In this document: positions 7,878-16,222 of the stretch, one piece after another
Layout of the letters: each line of letters begins with the position of its first letter
Numbering within the stretch: position 1 is the stretch's first letter
Assembly: GCA_012959785.1 (NCBI GenBank)
Contig: DUCM01000006.1
Coordinates: 62,001 to 126,000, forward strand
Length of the DNA: 64,000 nucleotides
Reading direction: 5' to 3'
DNA from: Planctomycetota bacterium
Lineage (GTDB): Bacteria; Planctomycetota; UBA1135; GCA-002686595
Program-made: the position numbers and the translations under genes
Notes under the pieces: model-generated
The model's input: the letters and a program-made list of their open reading frames with translations, nothing else
Told to the model about the DNA's origin: nothing
Database searches by the model: none

Positions 7878-9596
7878 ATGCACAACACTCTCCTAGCCCG
7901 CCCTTCGCGCTTTGAGCTCCTGGGGCTCGCTGTCCTGGCTCTTCTGGCGGGATGGCTCATGCTGCGGGACTTGGGTGACGCCAGTTTTCACGATGGGGAC
8001 GAGGCGCTCTATGCCTCGGTTGCTCGGGAGATGGCAGCCTCGGGCGACCTGTTGACGCCGACCTATTGGGGCGATCCGCTACTCAACAAGCCGCCGCTGT
8101 TGTATTGGCTCATGACCGTCTCGGGCGAGCTCGCTCCGGGGAACTTCGAAGCGCAAATGCGACTGCCCTCGGCGCTCTTTGGCTTGGGATTACTGGTTCT
8201 GGTCTACGGAATGGCGCGACGGCTGGGCGGCGCTTGGTGCGGGGCGGGAGCCGCGCTCCTGATGCTCGCCAACCACCAGTGGCTGTTCGAGCACTGCGCA
8301 CGCTCGGCCAACCTCGACTCGGGGCTGGTGACATTGATGTTCGCCGCCATCGTGTTCGGATCCCGGGCCCACGCCTGCCGAAGATACCTCTGGCTCTCGG
8401 GCGTGTGCACGGCTCTGGTGATGATGGTCAAACTGCCCCTGGCCGTGTTCCTTGTGCCGGTTCTGTTCCTGCACCTTGTGAGCTTTGATCGTCCCGCCGC
8501 CTGGCGCTGGCTCAAGGCTGCGGCCCTCTGCGGTTGCGTGATCGTCCTGCCCTGGCACCTGTGGGCCTTCATCGAACACGGCACGAAGTTCTGGGAGGTG
8601 TACTTTCTCTACGAGATCTTCGCCCGCACGGGTGACGCAGTACTCGACACCGACGCTACCTGGTGGACGCACTTCCTGGCCTTCTGGCAGAGCTGGATGC
8701 CCTTCGGCCCCTGGCTCTTCCTGGCAGCCGCTTGCGCCCTCTTGTGCTGGCCCCGCACCGCATCCAGCGACGAAACTCGCAGCCTGCGCCTGCTCGCCGG
8801 CTACGCCCTCTTCGTGATGGTGTTTTTCTCGTTCATCAAGTCCAAGTGGCCCTGGTACGGCCTGCCCGCCTACCCGGCCCTGGCGGTTCTCGGGAGCGTA
8901 CAGCTGGTGAGATTGCACAGGAGTTCCTGGCGTCCCGCCGTACCCGCCATCCTGGCGCTGCTCGCTTTCTTGCGCCTCGTAGCCGTGCAAGTAAACACGG
9001 GTTACACGCCCGCCGCGCGCCAGTCGCGCCTCTGGCCGCTGCATTCGCAACTGCTTGAATTCGACTCTGGCGGCGCTGCCCCCGCGGCCTGGGCTCTGGC
9101 CATCGGCGCCCTGCTGCTCGCCTGCGCCCTCTATTGGCGTCCCCTGCGTTCCCGGGCGGGAGCGGTGAGCCTGGTTCTCGCTGGACTCGCCCTCGCACCG
9201 GCGCTTTGGACCGTGTCCCAAGTGCCCACCGGCTGGACCTCGCCCGCCGCCAATCTGGCGCGAACCCTCACCACAGGTGGCATCAATAGCCTGCGCACCT
9301 TGGGCTTCTGGCCGGCCGATATCTACGACAACCGCCAGACCCCGCTCACCTCGGTCTACTTCCTCAGCGTCCCCGTCGACAACATCACCGACTGCGGAAG
9401 CAAGCTCGCGCAACTCCTCGAGGGCGACCAAACTTCCATCCGCAGCGCTCTGGTCATCCACGCCACCAGCTTTCGCCCCCGTGTGCGCAAAATTCTCAGC
9501 GCTCAATTGCGCGCCCGCAACTCCAACGCCCAGGTCTGGATCCTCGATCCCTCCCACACGGGCAGCTTCCGACGCTTTGACTGGCGCCAGCCCTGA
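7878..9596 (+). CDS. GT39/ArnT-like membrane glycosyltransferase
   Basis: 572 residues with about ten or more hydrophobic segments spread over the length. The N-terminal luminal loop carries the acidic catalytic signature of the ArnT/PMT group (FHDGDEALYASVAREMAASGD, residues about 36-56), followed by LNKPPLLYWL, a segment typical of the family. Such enzymes move a sugar from a polyprenyl-phosphate carrier to a lipid or protein on the outer face of the inner membrane. Donor and acceptor cannot be told from the sequence. The C-terminal ~100 residues form a soluble domain. The gene converges with the arylsulfotransferase-like gene with only 8 nt between stops. Confidence 0.87.
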   Translation: MHNTLLARPSRFELLGLAVLALLAGWLMLRDLGDASFHDGDEALYASVAREMAASGDLLTPTYWGDPLLNKPPLLYWLMTVSGELAPGNFEAQMRLPSALFGLGLLVLVYGMARRLGGAWCGAGAALLMLANHQWLFEHCARSANLDSGLVTLMFAAIVFGSRAHACRRYLWLSGVCTALVMMVKLPLAVFLVPVLFLHLVSFDRPAAWRWLKAAALCGCVIVLPWHLWAFIEHGTKFWEVYFLYEIFARTGDAVLDTDATWWTHFLAFWQSWMPFGPWLFLAAACALLCWPRTASSDETRSLRLLAGYALFVMVFFSFIKSKWPWYGLPAYPALAVLGSVQLVRLHRSSWRPAVPAILALLAFLRLVAVQVNTGYTPAARQSRLWPLHSQLLEFDSGGAAPAAWALAIGALLLACALYWRPLRSRAGAVSLVLAGLALAPALWTVSQVPTGWTSPAANLARTLTTGGINSLRTLGFWPADIYDNRQTPLTSVYFLSVPVDNITDCGSKLAQLLEGDQTSIRSALVIHATSFRPRVRKILSAQLRARNSNAQVWILDPSHTGSFRRFDWRQP

Positions 9597-9604
9597 ATGC
9601 AGCG

Positions 9605-10840
9605 CTAACGCCCGCCGCGCAACCTGTCGACAAAGTCGAGGTCCAAGCGCGTCATGCGCACCACGGTGGCGACCTGGCCCCCTTCCTCGCGGGCGGGGTT
9701 GATCCAGGACCAGACTATTTCGCCCCCAGGCGTGATCTCAAAGGCCCGTCCACTGGTGGATGCTGCGACCAAGGTGTTGCCATTGGCGAGGCGTTGGCAG
9801 GAACCGCGGCTGGGGCTGTAGAAGTCTTCGGGGAAATCGCTCTTGTATTCCCATACGATTTGTTCCGTGCGCGGGTCGAGCTCGATCACGCGGCTCCAGC
9901 CGCGGCTCAATCCGTTGTCAAAGATGAGCAGGTTGCCGCTGGCGAGCCATGAGGCACCATGCGGTCCGAGGAGCTCGCCGTGCCCCCAACTCCAAATCAG
10001 CTCGCCGCTCTCCCAGTCCATCACGAGCACGCAATCCTGGTGCCGCGCCGTGACCAGCACGCAGCCCTCCGCGTACATATCCCCCCTACCGAAGAGTTCC
10101 GCGCGCTGCAAAAACTCCAATGAATTGGCGTGGATCAGGTCCAGATAGCGCACACCTCCCGACTCGTTCGGCCGCACTGCGCCCCATTCGTACACGCCGC
10201 CAGAAAGCGCCGTCACCAGCGAACGCCGCCCGATCCGTTCGCCCTCGGAGTTCAGGAGCAGTAGCTCATCCTCGCGCAACTCCACCCCTTCCTCTGTCAA
10301 CTCGCTCCCGAGGGTCCGCGCAAAGCTCAAGACGCAGATTTCGCCCCCTGGCGCGACCTCCAGATCGTGGTGAGCATTCAGGTCCACCTTCCAAAGCTCC
10401 TCGCCGTTCCACGAAAGCCGCAACAAGTAGCGATGCTCGTCCACAGCACCGAGATAGGGGCGACTGTGCTCCTGGCCGATGACTAGCAAATCGCCGTTGT
10501 CGACGAGTTGCGCATGGCTCCAAGCCCGATCCTGCGGCCGCTCCCAGCGCCGCACCTCCTGCCCCACAGCATTCATCAACACGACTCGGCACAGCAGCCG
10601 CACCGAATACAGGTTGTACCCCGGCTGGCTACGCGCCTGATCAAAAACCAGCACCCCGCTCAACCCCTCCCCCACCGTCTCCGAACTCAACCCCGCATAC
10701 CCCAACGCCCGCAACCTGTCGAGTTCCGAAACCGGCTCCGCTGATTCCGCTGGCTCTACTGACTCCACAGGCAACTCCTCCCCACACCCCGCCAAGAACA
10801 GCAGGGCGCCAAGCCGCATAACGCCCGTCCAAGAAGTCAT
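9605..10840 (-). CDS. arylsulfotransferase (ASST)-like beta-propeller lipoprotein
   Basis: About 411 residues from the ATG ending at 10840; an ATG 9 nt upstream (10849) is also possible. A lipobox (LFLAGC) directs the protein to the membrane. The body is a series of propeller strands: GEELWKVDLNAHHDLEVAPGGE, GELIWSWGHGELLGPHGASWL, EQIVWEYKSDFPEDFYSPSRGSCQRLANGNTLV, GEIVWSW. This matches the arylsulfotransferase family with its repeated His-rich ...HD/HG...LPNGNTL pattern. ASST enzymes move sulfate between phenols; activity here is only inferred. A peptide LDRLRALGY after the signal resembles the C-terminal tail of sulfatases. Convergent with the glycosyltransferase gene. Confidence 0.75.
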   Translation of the reverse strand: MTSWTGVMRLGALLFLAGCGEELPVESVEPAESAEPVSELDRLRALGYAGLSSETVGEGLSGVLVFDQARSQPGYNLYSVRLLCRVVLMNAVGQEVRRWERPQDRAWSHAQLVDNGDLLVIGQEHSRPYLGAVDEHRYLLRLSWNGEELWKVDLNAHHDLEVAPGGEICVLSFARTLGSELTEEGVELREDELLLLNSEGERIGRRSLVTALSGGVYEWGAVRPNESGGVRYLDLIHANSLEFLQRAELFGRGDMYAEGCVLVTARHQDCVLVMDWESGELIWSWGHGELLGPHGASWLASGNLLIFDNGLSRGWSRVIELDPRTEQIVWEYKSDFPEDFYSPSRGSCQRLANGNTLVAASTSGRAFEITPGGEIVWSWINPAREEGGQVATVVRMTRLDLDFVDRLRGGR

Positions 10841-11089
10841 GGGGATCATGGTACGCGCAAGCCCGCGCTCGCTGTATCGGGCAGAGCCGAAGAAGGCGCC
10901 CCTGCGGCCCGACCTATCGCCATTGCCAAGGGCAGGGGCAAATGCTCCGGCGCCTTGGCCGCCCGAACCAAGAACGGCAATCCTGCCCCCGCTTGGCTCG
11001 GCGGGAGAGGGCAACTCGGGGGCCGAGTGAGTGGACAAAACGACCCCGTGGGCGAGGGCTTGGCTCTGCCAGTCGTTGCCTTGACATCT

Positions 11090-11103
11090 GTTGCCATGGC
11101 AAC
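11090..11103. promoter_or_regulatory. 14-bp perfect palindrome upstream of the MarR-like gene (candidate operator)
   Basis: GTTGCCATGGCAAC is a perfect dyad lying just before the ATG at 11105 and containing the alternative ATG at 11096. A TTGACA hexamer sits 4 nt upstream (11081-11086). MarR regulators commonly bind short palindromes at their own promoters, so this is a plausible operator. No convincing -10 element is visible. Confidence 0.5.
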
Positions 11104-11104
11104 C

Positions 11105-11455
11105 ATGCTGAAGCCAGTGCTTCGGAATCGCCGAGAGTTTGAGAAATTCATTGGCGGGTGGCTAGGGGTCGTCTCGAACGCCGTGTCGCAGTCTTGCGCG
11201 CGCCTGCTCCGCGAAAGTGATGTCAAGATCGCAGAGTTCGTCCTCCTCCGGACCGAGTCCAGGGAGGACCGTCGCTACCAGGAGATCCAGCTCACGGCGA
11301 AGGGAAACAAGCTCGTGCCGAGGCTGCAGGGGCTCGCCCAAGGCAATGACGACGACTTCTTCTCGTGCCTGGCGAAGTCCGGGCGAGCCGCCCTCGTGCG
11401 GATCCTGAAGAAAGCCTCGGCGAGCCACGAGCTGAGCGAGATGCCTACCAACTGA
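11105..11455 (+). pseudogene. MarR-family regulator with in-frame loss of the winged-helix core
   Basis: 116 residues from the ATG at 11105 (ATG 11096 possible). The N-terminal helix matches MarR dimerisation segments (FEKFIGGWLGVVSNAVSQSCARLL..SDVKIAEFVLLR). The C-terminal part matches the wing end and last helices (REDRRYQEIQLTAKGNKLVPRLQGLA..NDDDFF...LVRILKKASASHEL). In intact members about 40-45 residues carrying the recognition helix lie between LLR and the EDRR element. Here LLR is joined directly to TESREDRR at about 11251/11252 without frameshift. The product could still dimerise but should not bind DNA, so it is either a pseudogene or a dominant-negative partner. Sulfotransferase gene 57 nt downstream. 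Family length and gap size are from memory. Confidence 0.72.
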
Positions 11456-11512
11456 CCGCGCTCCTTCGATGGCCCTGCCCCCCATCCCCACCCCAGAAAC
11501 ACGCGATACCCC

Positions 11513-12451
11513 ATGAGCCACCCAAACCTGCCCCGGAAGGAACGCGAGCTCCACAACCACCACTTCGATTCGACGATCTGGAACGACCTCGAGTTCCGGA
11601 ACGACGACATCATCATCGCGACCTACGCGAAGGCCGGCACCACCTGGATGCAGCAGATCATCGGCCAGCTCCTGTTTGACGGTGCCCCTGACCTCGAGGT
11701 GGCGGAGATGTCGCCCTGGATGGACCTGCGGGTCCCCCCCAAGGAGGTCAAGCTCGCTCTGGTCGAGGCACAATCCCACCGCCGCTTCCTGAAGACACAC
11801 CTCCCGGTTGACGCCCTGCGGGTCTCCGAGAAGGCGAAGTACATCTACATCGGGCGCGACGCCCGCGACGTGGTCTGGAGCCTCTACAACCACCACTCGA
11901 ACGCCAACCAGCTCTGGTATGAGGTGCTGAACGACACGCCGGGACGTGTCGGCCCCCCCATCGTGCCGCCCCCCGCCGACATCCGGCAATACTGGCTGGA
12001 CTGGTTTGAGCGGGACGGCTTCCCCTTCTGGCCGTTCTGGGAGAACATCCGCAGCTGGTGGGAGATCCGCGAGCTCCCGAACGTGCTCTTCGTGCACTTC
12101 GCCGACCTCAAGCGGGATATGTCGGCCGAGATCCGCCGCATTGCTGGCTTCCTCGAGATCCCCATCGACGAGGCCATCTGGCCCGCGATCCTGGAGCACT
12201 GCTCGTTCCAGTGGATGAAGAAGAACGCCGTCAAGAGCGTCCCACTCGGCGGCGCCTTCTGGGACGCTGGCGCCGAAGTCTTCATCAACAAGGGTGTCAA
12301 CGGGCGTTGGACCGAGGTCCTCACTGCCGAGGAGTCCGAGGTCTACGAGCGCCGAACCGTGGCGGAGCTGGGGCCGGAGTGCGCTCGCTGGCTCGCCCAC
12401 GGGACACTGGACGCTGTCCCGGAGAGCGCTTCTTCCCAGGTCGACGACTGA
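11513..12451 (+). CDS. PAPS-dependent sulfotransferase
   Basis: 312 residues, cytosolic, no signal peptide. The 5'-phosphosulfate loop is AKAGTTWMQQI (residues about 40-50), the 3'-phosphate motif is YIGRDARDVVWSLYNH (about 103-118), and the C-terminal cofactor segment INKGVNGRWTEVL contains the GxxGxxK-type element with K before GVNGRW. The likely catalytic histidine is in FLKTHLP (about residue 87). These define the cytosolic sulfotransferase family (PF00685), which transfers sulfate from PAPS to hydroxyl or amine groups of small molecules. The substrate is unknown. It lies behind the damaged MarR-like gene and in front of the tRNA-fMet 3' end, a common landing place for acquired DNA. Confidence 0.9.
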   Translation: MSHPNLPRKERELHNHHFDSTIWNDLEFRNDDIIIATYAKAGTTWMQQIIGQLLFDGAPDLEVAEMSPWMDLRVPPKEVKLALVEAQSHRRFLKTHLPVDALRVSEKAKYIYIGRDARDVVWSLYNHHSNANQLWYEVLNDTPGRVGPPIVPPPADIRQYWLDWFERDGFPFWPFWENIRSWWEIRELPNVLFVHFADLKRDMSAEIRRIAGFLEIPIDEAIWPAILEHCSFQWMKKNAVKSVPLGGAFWDAGAEVFINKGVNGRWTEVLTAEESEVYERRTVAELGPECARWLAHGTLDAVPESASSQVDD

Positions 12452-12644
12452 CCTCGCCTAGGAGGGAGCGCCAGCACGGGCAACGGCCTCCTCGCCGAAC
12501 AGGAGCCCCCCCCCCGATTGGTGCGCGGTCCACTGCACTCAGGCGACCCGACGGGGCTCGCGGGCCAACAAAGGGAGGACCCAGCCGGGAAAGGCCGAGT
12601 CCTCTCTTGGAAGTGACTGCTCCAACGGCGTCAGCCGTTGGGCC

Positions 12645-12711
12645 AAAAAAATGGCTACCAACCAATAGAGAAGGCCGCCCAAACGGGCGGCCTTCTCTAT
12701 TGGTTGGTAGC
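12645..12711 (-). terminator. intrinsic terminator whose stem includes the tRNA 3' end
   Basis: On the minus strand, 27-nt arms (12685-12711 and 12654-12680) pair perfectly around a 4-nt loop (12681-12684). About two nt later a run of seven U follows (about 12645-12651; the count may be off by one). It is placed to end transcripts carrying the HEAT-like gene and tRNA-fMet. The base of the stem is formed by the last seven nt of the tRNA (GCTACCA) and a downstream complementary copy. Confidence 0.85.
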
Positions 12712-12781
12712 GGGGGCAGGATTCGAACCTGCGACCTCCGGGTTATGAGCCCGACGAGCTGCCTGACTGCTCCACCCCGCG
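12705..12781 (-). tRNA. initiator tRNA-fMet (CAT), CCA encoded
   Basis: 77 nt read from 12781 down to 12705. The acceptor stem begins CGCGGGG and its first pair is a mismatch (C1 against U72), the anticodon loop is CTCATAA, and the anticodon stem has the three consecutive G:C pairs of initiators. The T-arm reads GGTTCGAATCC and the CCA end is encoded. The 5' third of the gene overlaps the end of the HEAT-like coding region on the same strand. Confidence 0.97.
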
Positions 12782-15622
12782 GTGTTTCGTGGGACCAGAG
12801 TGGGACTCTGGCGGCGAGAGGTCAACCCCTGAGGGGAGATTCTCTTGGCCAGGGTGAATGTTCTTCTGGGGCGCCTCTTCGGGCTCGCCCTGCGTGTCGC
12901 TGGGCAGTTCGGCGGGCGGCTCCGGCTCCGGTTCGGGCTCCCCTGGCGTGGGGGCGTGCTCGAGTTCGAGACCCAGGGAGAGGAGGTCGGCGGCCAGGGT
13001 CAGGAGTTCGGCGTGGACGGCGGAGTCAGCCAGGAGGTCGGTCCAGGCGGCGCCAGGGGGCGCGGAGGGCAGGGCGGGAGTGGCGCTGTCGCCATCGCCG
13101 GGGGGCGGCGGGAGAGCAGGCAGGCCGGCCAAGAAAGTGGCGGCTCGGTCGCAGTAGGCAGGGTTTCGGGCGAGGGTGGCGCGCTGCACAAGATCGCGCA
13201 GATCTTGCACACGCACCGCGGTGGGTTCTCGGGGCCAGGCTGCGCGACGCACGAGAGCCATGGAAACGACGCAAGCCTCGCGGGCGCGCTTTGGAGCCAG
13301 CACGGCGGACTCGTCACCACCGGCGAGCAGCTCGGCTCCGCGCCTCAAGTCGGAGAGGCCCAGCACGGTTTCCGCCGGCTCGTTTCCCAGAGTCTCGCGG
13401 GCCCAAGCCTGCTCGCTGACAAAGACGGCCGAGAGATCAGCCAGGGCTGCAGCTTCCTGGCCTTCCTCCAGAAGGAAGCGCCCGCGGTCGCGCAAGATGC
13501 GAGCGTACTCGACTCCGCTGTCATGTTCGAGGGCGAACTCGAGGGCGGAGGCGAAGTGCGTCAGGACGGCTGCCGCGTCACCGTCCTCGGGATCAAGACC
13601 GGCGGAGTCCGAAAGGAACAGAGCCTGGAGGTGAGCGAGGTTGGGCTTGTCTTCCAGAGCATCGTGGGCACAGGAAGGAATGTGCCACTCGACCAAGCGG
13701 CGCAGGAACTCCTGTCCTCCGGAGACGGCGCCCGCCGACTGGCGCAACTCGCGGGCCCAAGTCACGATGGCAGCGTGCTGGGTTGGGGACAGCGAACGGG
13801 CAGGAGTGGGATCCAAACCGGCCACAGAAACCAGAGCCTCGCGCAGCCGCGCTACCCTCGTGAGCGGATCGTCCACAGCCAGGAGACGCGCGGCCGTGCC
13901 GAGAATCAACTCGGCGTCACCCGCGGCGAGGCCGCGCAAGGTCTCGACCAACTGGGCCATCCCCGCCGGGCCGCTGCTCGCCAGGGCATCGAAGTTCGAG
14001 AGCGCGAGCAAGGGCGCCACATGGTCCGCGTTACCGTGAGCAGACACCAGAGCGAGCAGTTGCGCTTGCAGGTCCGGAAGGGTTTCGGCGGCCAGACTCT
14101 TGACGAAACGAGCCGGGTCGGCGCGGCTGGCGAGGGCCGCCAGGTCGTCGTCGCTGAGATAGGCCAGCGCTCGCCGGCGCAGGTCGGCGTCGTCCATGGA
14201 GAGCCGCGTGAGGAGAGTGTCGAGCACCTTCTGCGCGATGGGCTCGGTCGGTTCCAATCCCCGGGCCATCTCGCCCACATCGGCCAGGAGGGTGAAGCGC
14301 AATTCATCCGAGGTCCCCGCGGCGTCGAGCACCGAAATGGCCAGAGCAAGGTCGCCGAGATGGCCGACGACCGGCAGGAGACGGGCCGCGGCCACGCGCA
14401 CGCCCTCGAACTCCTCTTCAGCGGAAAGGACTCCGAGGACGACTGCGCGCACCGGCGCCAGGGGCTCCTGCAAATCGAGGCCAAGGTCGCTGGCGCCTTC
14501 GCCCAGGGTCCAAAGGGACTGCAACGAAGTGACCAAGACATCCCGGTCGGTGAGAACGCCGGGGGCAGTCAAGCGTTCGAGTTGCGCGGCCAAAACACCC
14601 GCGGCGTCCTTCAATAGCGCGCCGTCCTCGCCCCAGGGCACCCGCGCCAAGGCGTGGGCCGCTGGGCCTTGCAGGTCGGCAGGGCCGCCGGCGAGAATCC
14701 GGGCCAGAGTCGCGCGCAGGGCCGCCAACTGCGGCGCATCGGCCGCGGCAGAGGATTGGAGTTCGAGTAGGGCCTCGACCATGGCGTGGAAGGCTGCAGC
14801 GTCCACCTCGACGGTGAGTTGCGCCAAGAGCAAGGCGCCAGCTTCACCGTCCTCGCCCAGATCGGCCGAAGACAAGGCACCGGCGGCGGCGGCGCGCAGG
14901 CGTGGATCGAGTCCCCCGAAGAAAACCAGGGCCCGTTGCGGTTCGTGTTCGAGGAGTTCGATGCGCAACTCCCGCTCACTCTGTTCGAAGTCCCGCGCCC
15001 GCTGCCGGAAGAACGGGCCGTCGCCGGCCCCATCGGCTTTGCTGTGGAAACTCTGGAATGTCTCGCGGCCCTCGAACCATTGCAAGTAGAGGTCGAACAG
15101 GGCCGCCCGCGCTGCCTGGGCGATCTCGGGGCGCTCGGAAGCCAAACCGCGGGCGATCTCTTCGGCCCAGTCGTATTGTTCCAAGCGGCCGAGGGTACGC
15201 GCCGTGGCGTTCCACATGGTGGCCCGATCAAAGTCAGCCAGGAGCGCGCCGGTCACCACCGTCCACAACTCGCCAAAAGTCGGGTCGCGGGCGATGTGTT
15301 CGCCCAGCCAGTCGAGAGCCTCCGCGCGGGACTCCTGGCGTTCCGCTCGACGCGCTGCGGAGAGGGTAGCGGGCAACTCGCGGCCAGCGCGCAAGATCAT
15401 GACCTGTAAAGCCAGAGCCGGATACTCGCCCCACAGGGCGTCAGCGTTGGCGTGCAGCTCCTCCTTGAGCAGGAGATCGAGATCGAGCCAACGGCGGGCT
15501 TCGGGGGGGCGCTTGGCGTGCGCCGAATGGCCGCGGGCCTGAAGCCCAAGGGCCGGGCAGAAACAGAGGACCAAGACAACGCAGCGAAGCCATCCCCGGG
15601 AGGGTTTCTTGCTCGTCGTCAT
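12743..15622 (-). CDS. large secreted HEAT/TPR-like helical-repeat protein; stop codon lies in tRNA-fMet
   Basis: 959 residues. The start ATG (15622) has a GGAG 9 nt upstream and opens a signal peptide (about residues 1-30). The rest is Ala/Leu-rich helical repeat sequence resembling HEAT repeats (for example EFEGVRVAAARLLPVVGHLGDLALAISVLD), with no catalytic motif seen. The C-terminal ~70 residues are Pro/Glu/Ser-rich (GEPEPEPEPPAELP). The last 12 residues (RGVEQSGSSSGS) and the stop are encoded inside tRNA-fMet; the TAA comprises the end of the anticodon loop. Function unknown; scaffolding in the envelope is a guess. The aroK stop lies 51 nt upstream of its start, so it may be the tail of the aroDE-aroK transcript. 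Confidence 0.82.
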   Translation of the reverse strand: MTTSKKPSRGWLRCVVLVLCFCPALGLQARGHSAHAKRPPEARRWLDLDLLLKEELHANADALWGEYPALALQVMILRAGRELPATLSAARRAERQESRAEALDWLGEHIARDPTFGELWTVVTGALLADFDRATMWNATARTLGRLEQYDWAEEIARGLASERPEIAQAARAALFDLYLQWFEGRETFQSFHSKADGAGDGPFFRQRARDFEQSERELRIELLEHEPQRALVFFGGLDPRLRAAAAGALSSADLGEDGEAGALLLAQLTVEVDAAAFHAMVEALLELQSSAAADAPQLAALRATLARILAGGPADLQGPAAHALARVPWGEDGALLKDAAGVLAAQLERLTAPGVLTDRDVLVTSLQSLWTLGEGASDLGLDLQEPLAPVRAVVLGVLSAEEEFEGVRVAAARLLPVVGHLGDLALAISVLDAAGTSDELRFTLLADVGEMARGLEPTEPIAQKVLDTLLTRLSMDDADLRRRALAYLSDDDLAALASRADPARFVKSLAAETLPDLQAQLLALVSAHGNADHVAPLLALSNFDALASSGPAGMAQLVETLRGLAAGDAELILGTAARLLAVDDPLTRVARLREALVSVAGLDPTPARSLSPTQHAAIVTWARELRQSAGAVSGGQEFLRRLVEWHIPSCAHDALEDKPNLAHLQALFLSDSAGLDPEDGDAAAVLTHFASALEFALEHDSGVEYARILRDRGRFLLEEGQEAAALADLSAVFVSEQAWARETLGNEPAETVLGLSDLRRGAELLAGGDESAVLAPKRAREACVVSMALVRRAAWPREPTAVRVQDLRDLVQRATLARNPAYCDRAATFLAGLPALPPPPGDGDSATPALPSAPPGAAWTDLLADSAVHAELLTLAADLLSLGLELEHAPTPGEPEPEPEPPAELPSDTQGEPEEAPQKNIHPGQENLPSGVDLSPPESHSGPTKHRGVEQSGSSSGS

Positions 15623-15673
15623 TCGTCATTCTCCATGCTCACCCTGCCAGTCTACTGACTGTGCGCCACAGAT

Positions 15674-16222
15674 CTAGCCCGAGCTGGCACCTGTACGAGC
15701 GGCGATCTTCTTGGCGAGCGCCAGCACGCCATCTTTTTCGCCGTCGAGGGAGAACTCGGCCAGGTCGCGGTACAGATCCCGGCGCTCGCTTTCCTGCTGA
15801 CGCAATTCAGCCAGGGGTTCGAGTTTGGTCAGGGGCGGTCGCAAACCTCGCGGCTCGGCCTCAATGCGCTCCAAGAGCTGTTCGGGGGTGACCTCAAGCC
15901 AGACGCAACGACAAGCGGCAAGTCGCTCGCGGTTCCGCTCACGCAACACCACCCCCCCGCCTGTGGCAAGCACCAGGGGACCGGGAGCGGCCAGAGCCTG
16001 TTCGAGGGCCGCGCTCTCGAGGTCGCGGAAACGCTCCTCGCCAAGGTCCTTCAGAATCTCGCCCGCCGTGAGAGGCGGCCCCGCGCCGGCGACGGGCGAG
16101 CTGAGTAGCTCGTCAAGGTCGACGAAGCTCCAGCCCAGAAGTTGCGCGAGGGCGCGGCCCACGCTGGTCTTGCCGGCGCCGCGCAAACCGATCAGCGCGA
16201 TGCGTTCCGCGGGCGGATTCAC
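15674..16222 (-). CDS. aroK: shikimate kinase
   Basis: 182 residues, cytoplasmic. It phosphorylates shikimate with ATP. The start is a GTG (16220-16222) overlapping the TGA of aroDE (GTGA), chosen because the product then begins just before the P-loop GLRGAGKTS (residues about 10-18). Other shikimate kinase marks follow: FVDLDELL (the substrate-binding Asp), FRDLES, VLATGGGVVLRERN (the GGG shikimate site) and RPPL in the lid. Coupled to the AroD-AroE fusion gene, giving three successive shikimate-pathway steps in one operon. Confidence 0.93.
   Translation of the reverse strand: MNPPAERIALIGLRGAGKTSVGRALAQLLGWSFVDLDELLSSPVAGAGPPLTAGEILKDLGEERFRDLESAALEQALAAPGPLVLATGGGVVLRERNRERLAACRCVWLEVTPEQLLERIEAEPRGLRPPLTKLEPLAELRQQESERRDLYRDLAEFSLDGEKDGVLALAKKIAARTGASSG

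Noticed and set aside
8190-9557. Long antisense frame opposite the glycosyltransferase
   Set aside because: Same shadow effect; its translation is low-complexity Gly/Glu/Arg without any recognisable domain.
10955-11104. Longer start for the MarR-like protein
   Set aside because: The upstream residues are Gly/Arg low complexity; the palindrome and typical MarR N-terminus point to 11096 or 11105.
12058-13419. Plus-strand 453-codon frame across the sulfotransferase end, tRNA and HEAT-like gene
   Set aside because: It crosses three real features including the tRNA, is Arg/Pro-rich, and matches no family.
12845-14617. 590-codon plus-strand frame opposite the HEAT-like gene
   Set aside because: Shadow of the minus-strand gene, which has a signal peptide and a Shine-Dalgarno site.
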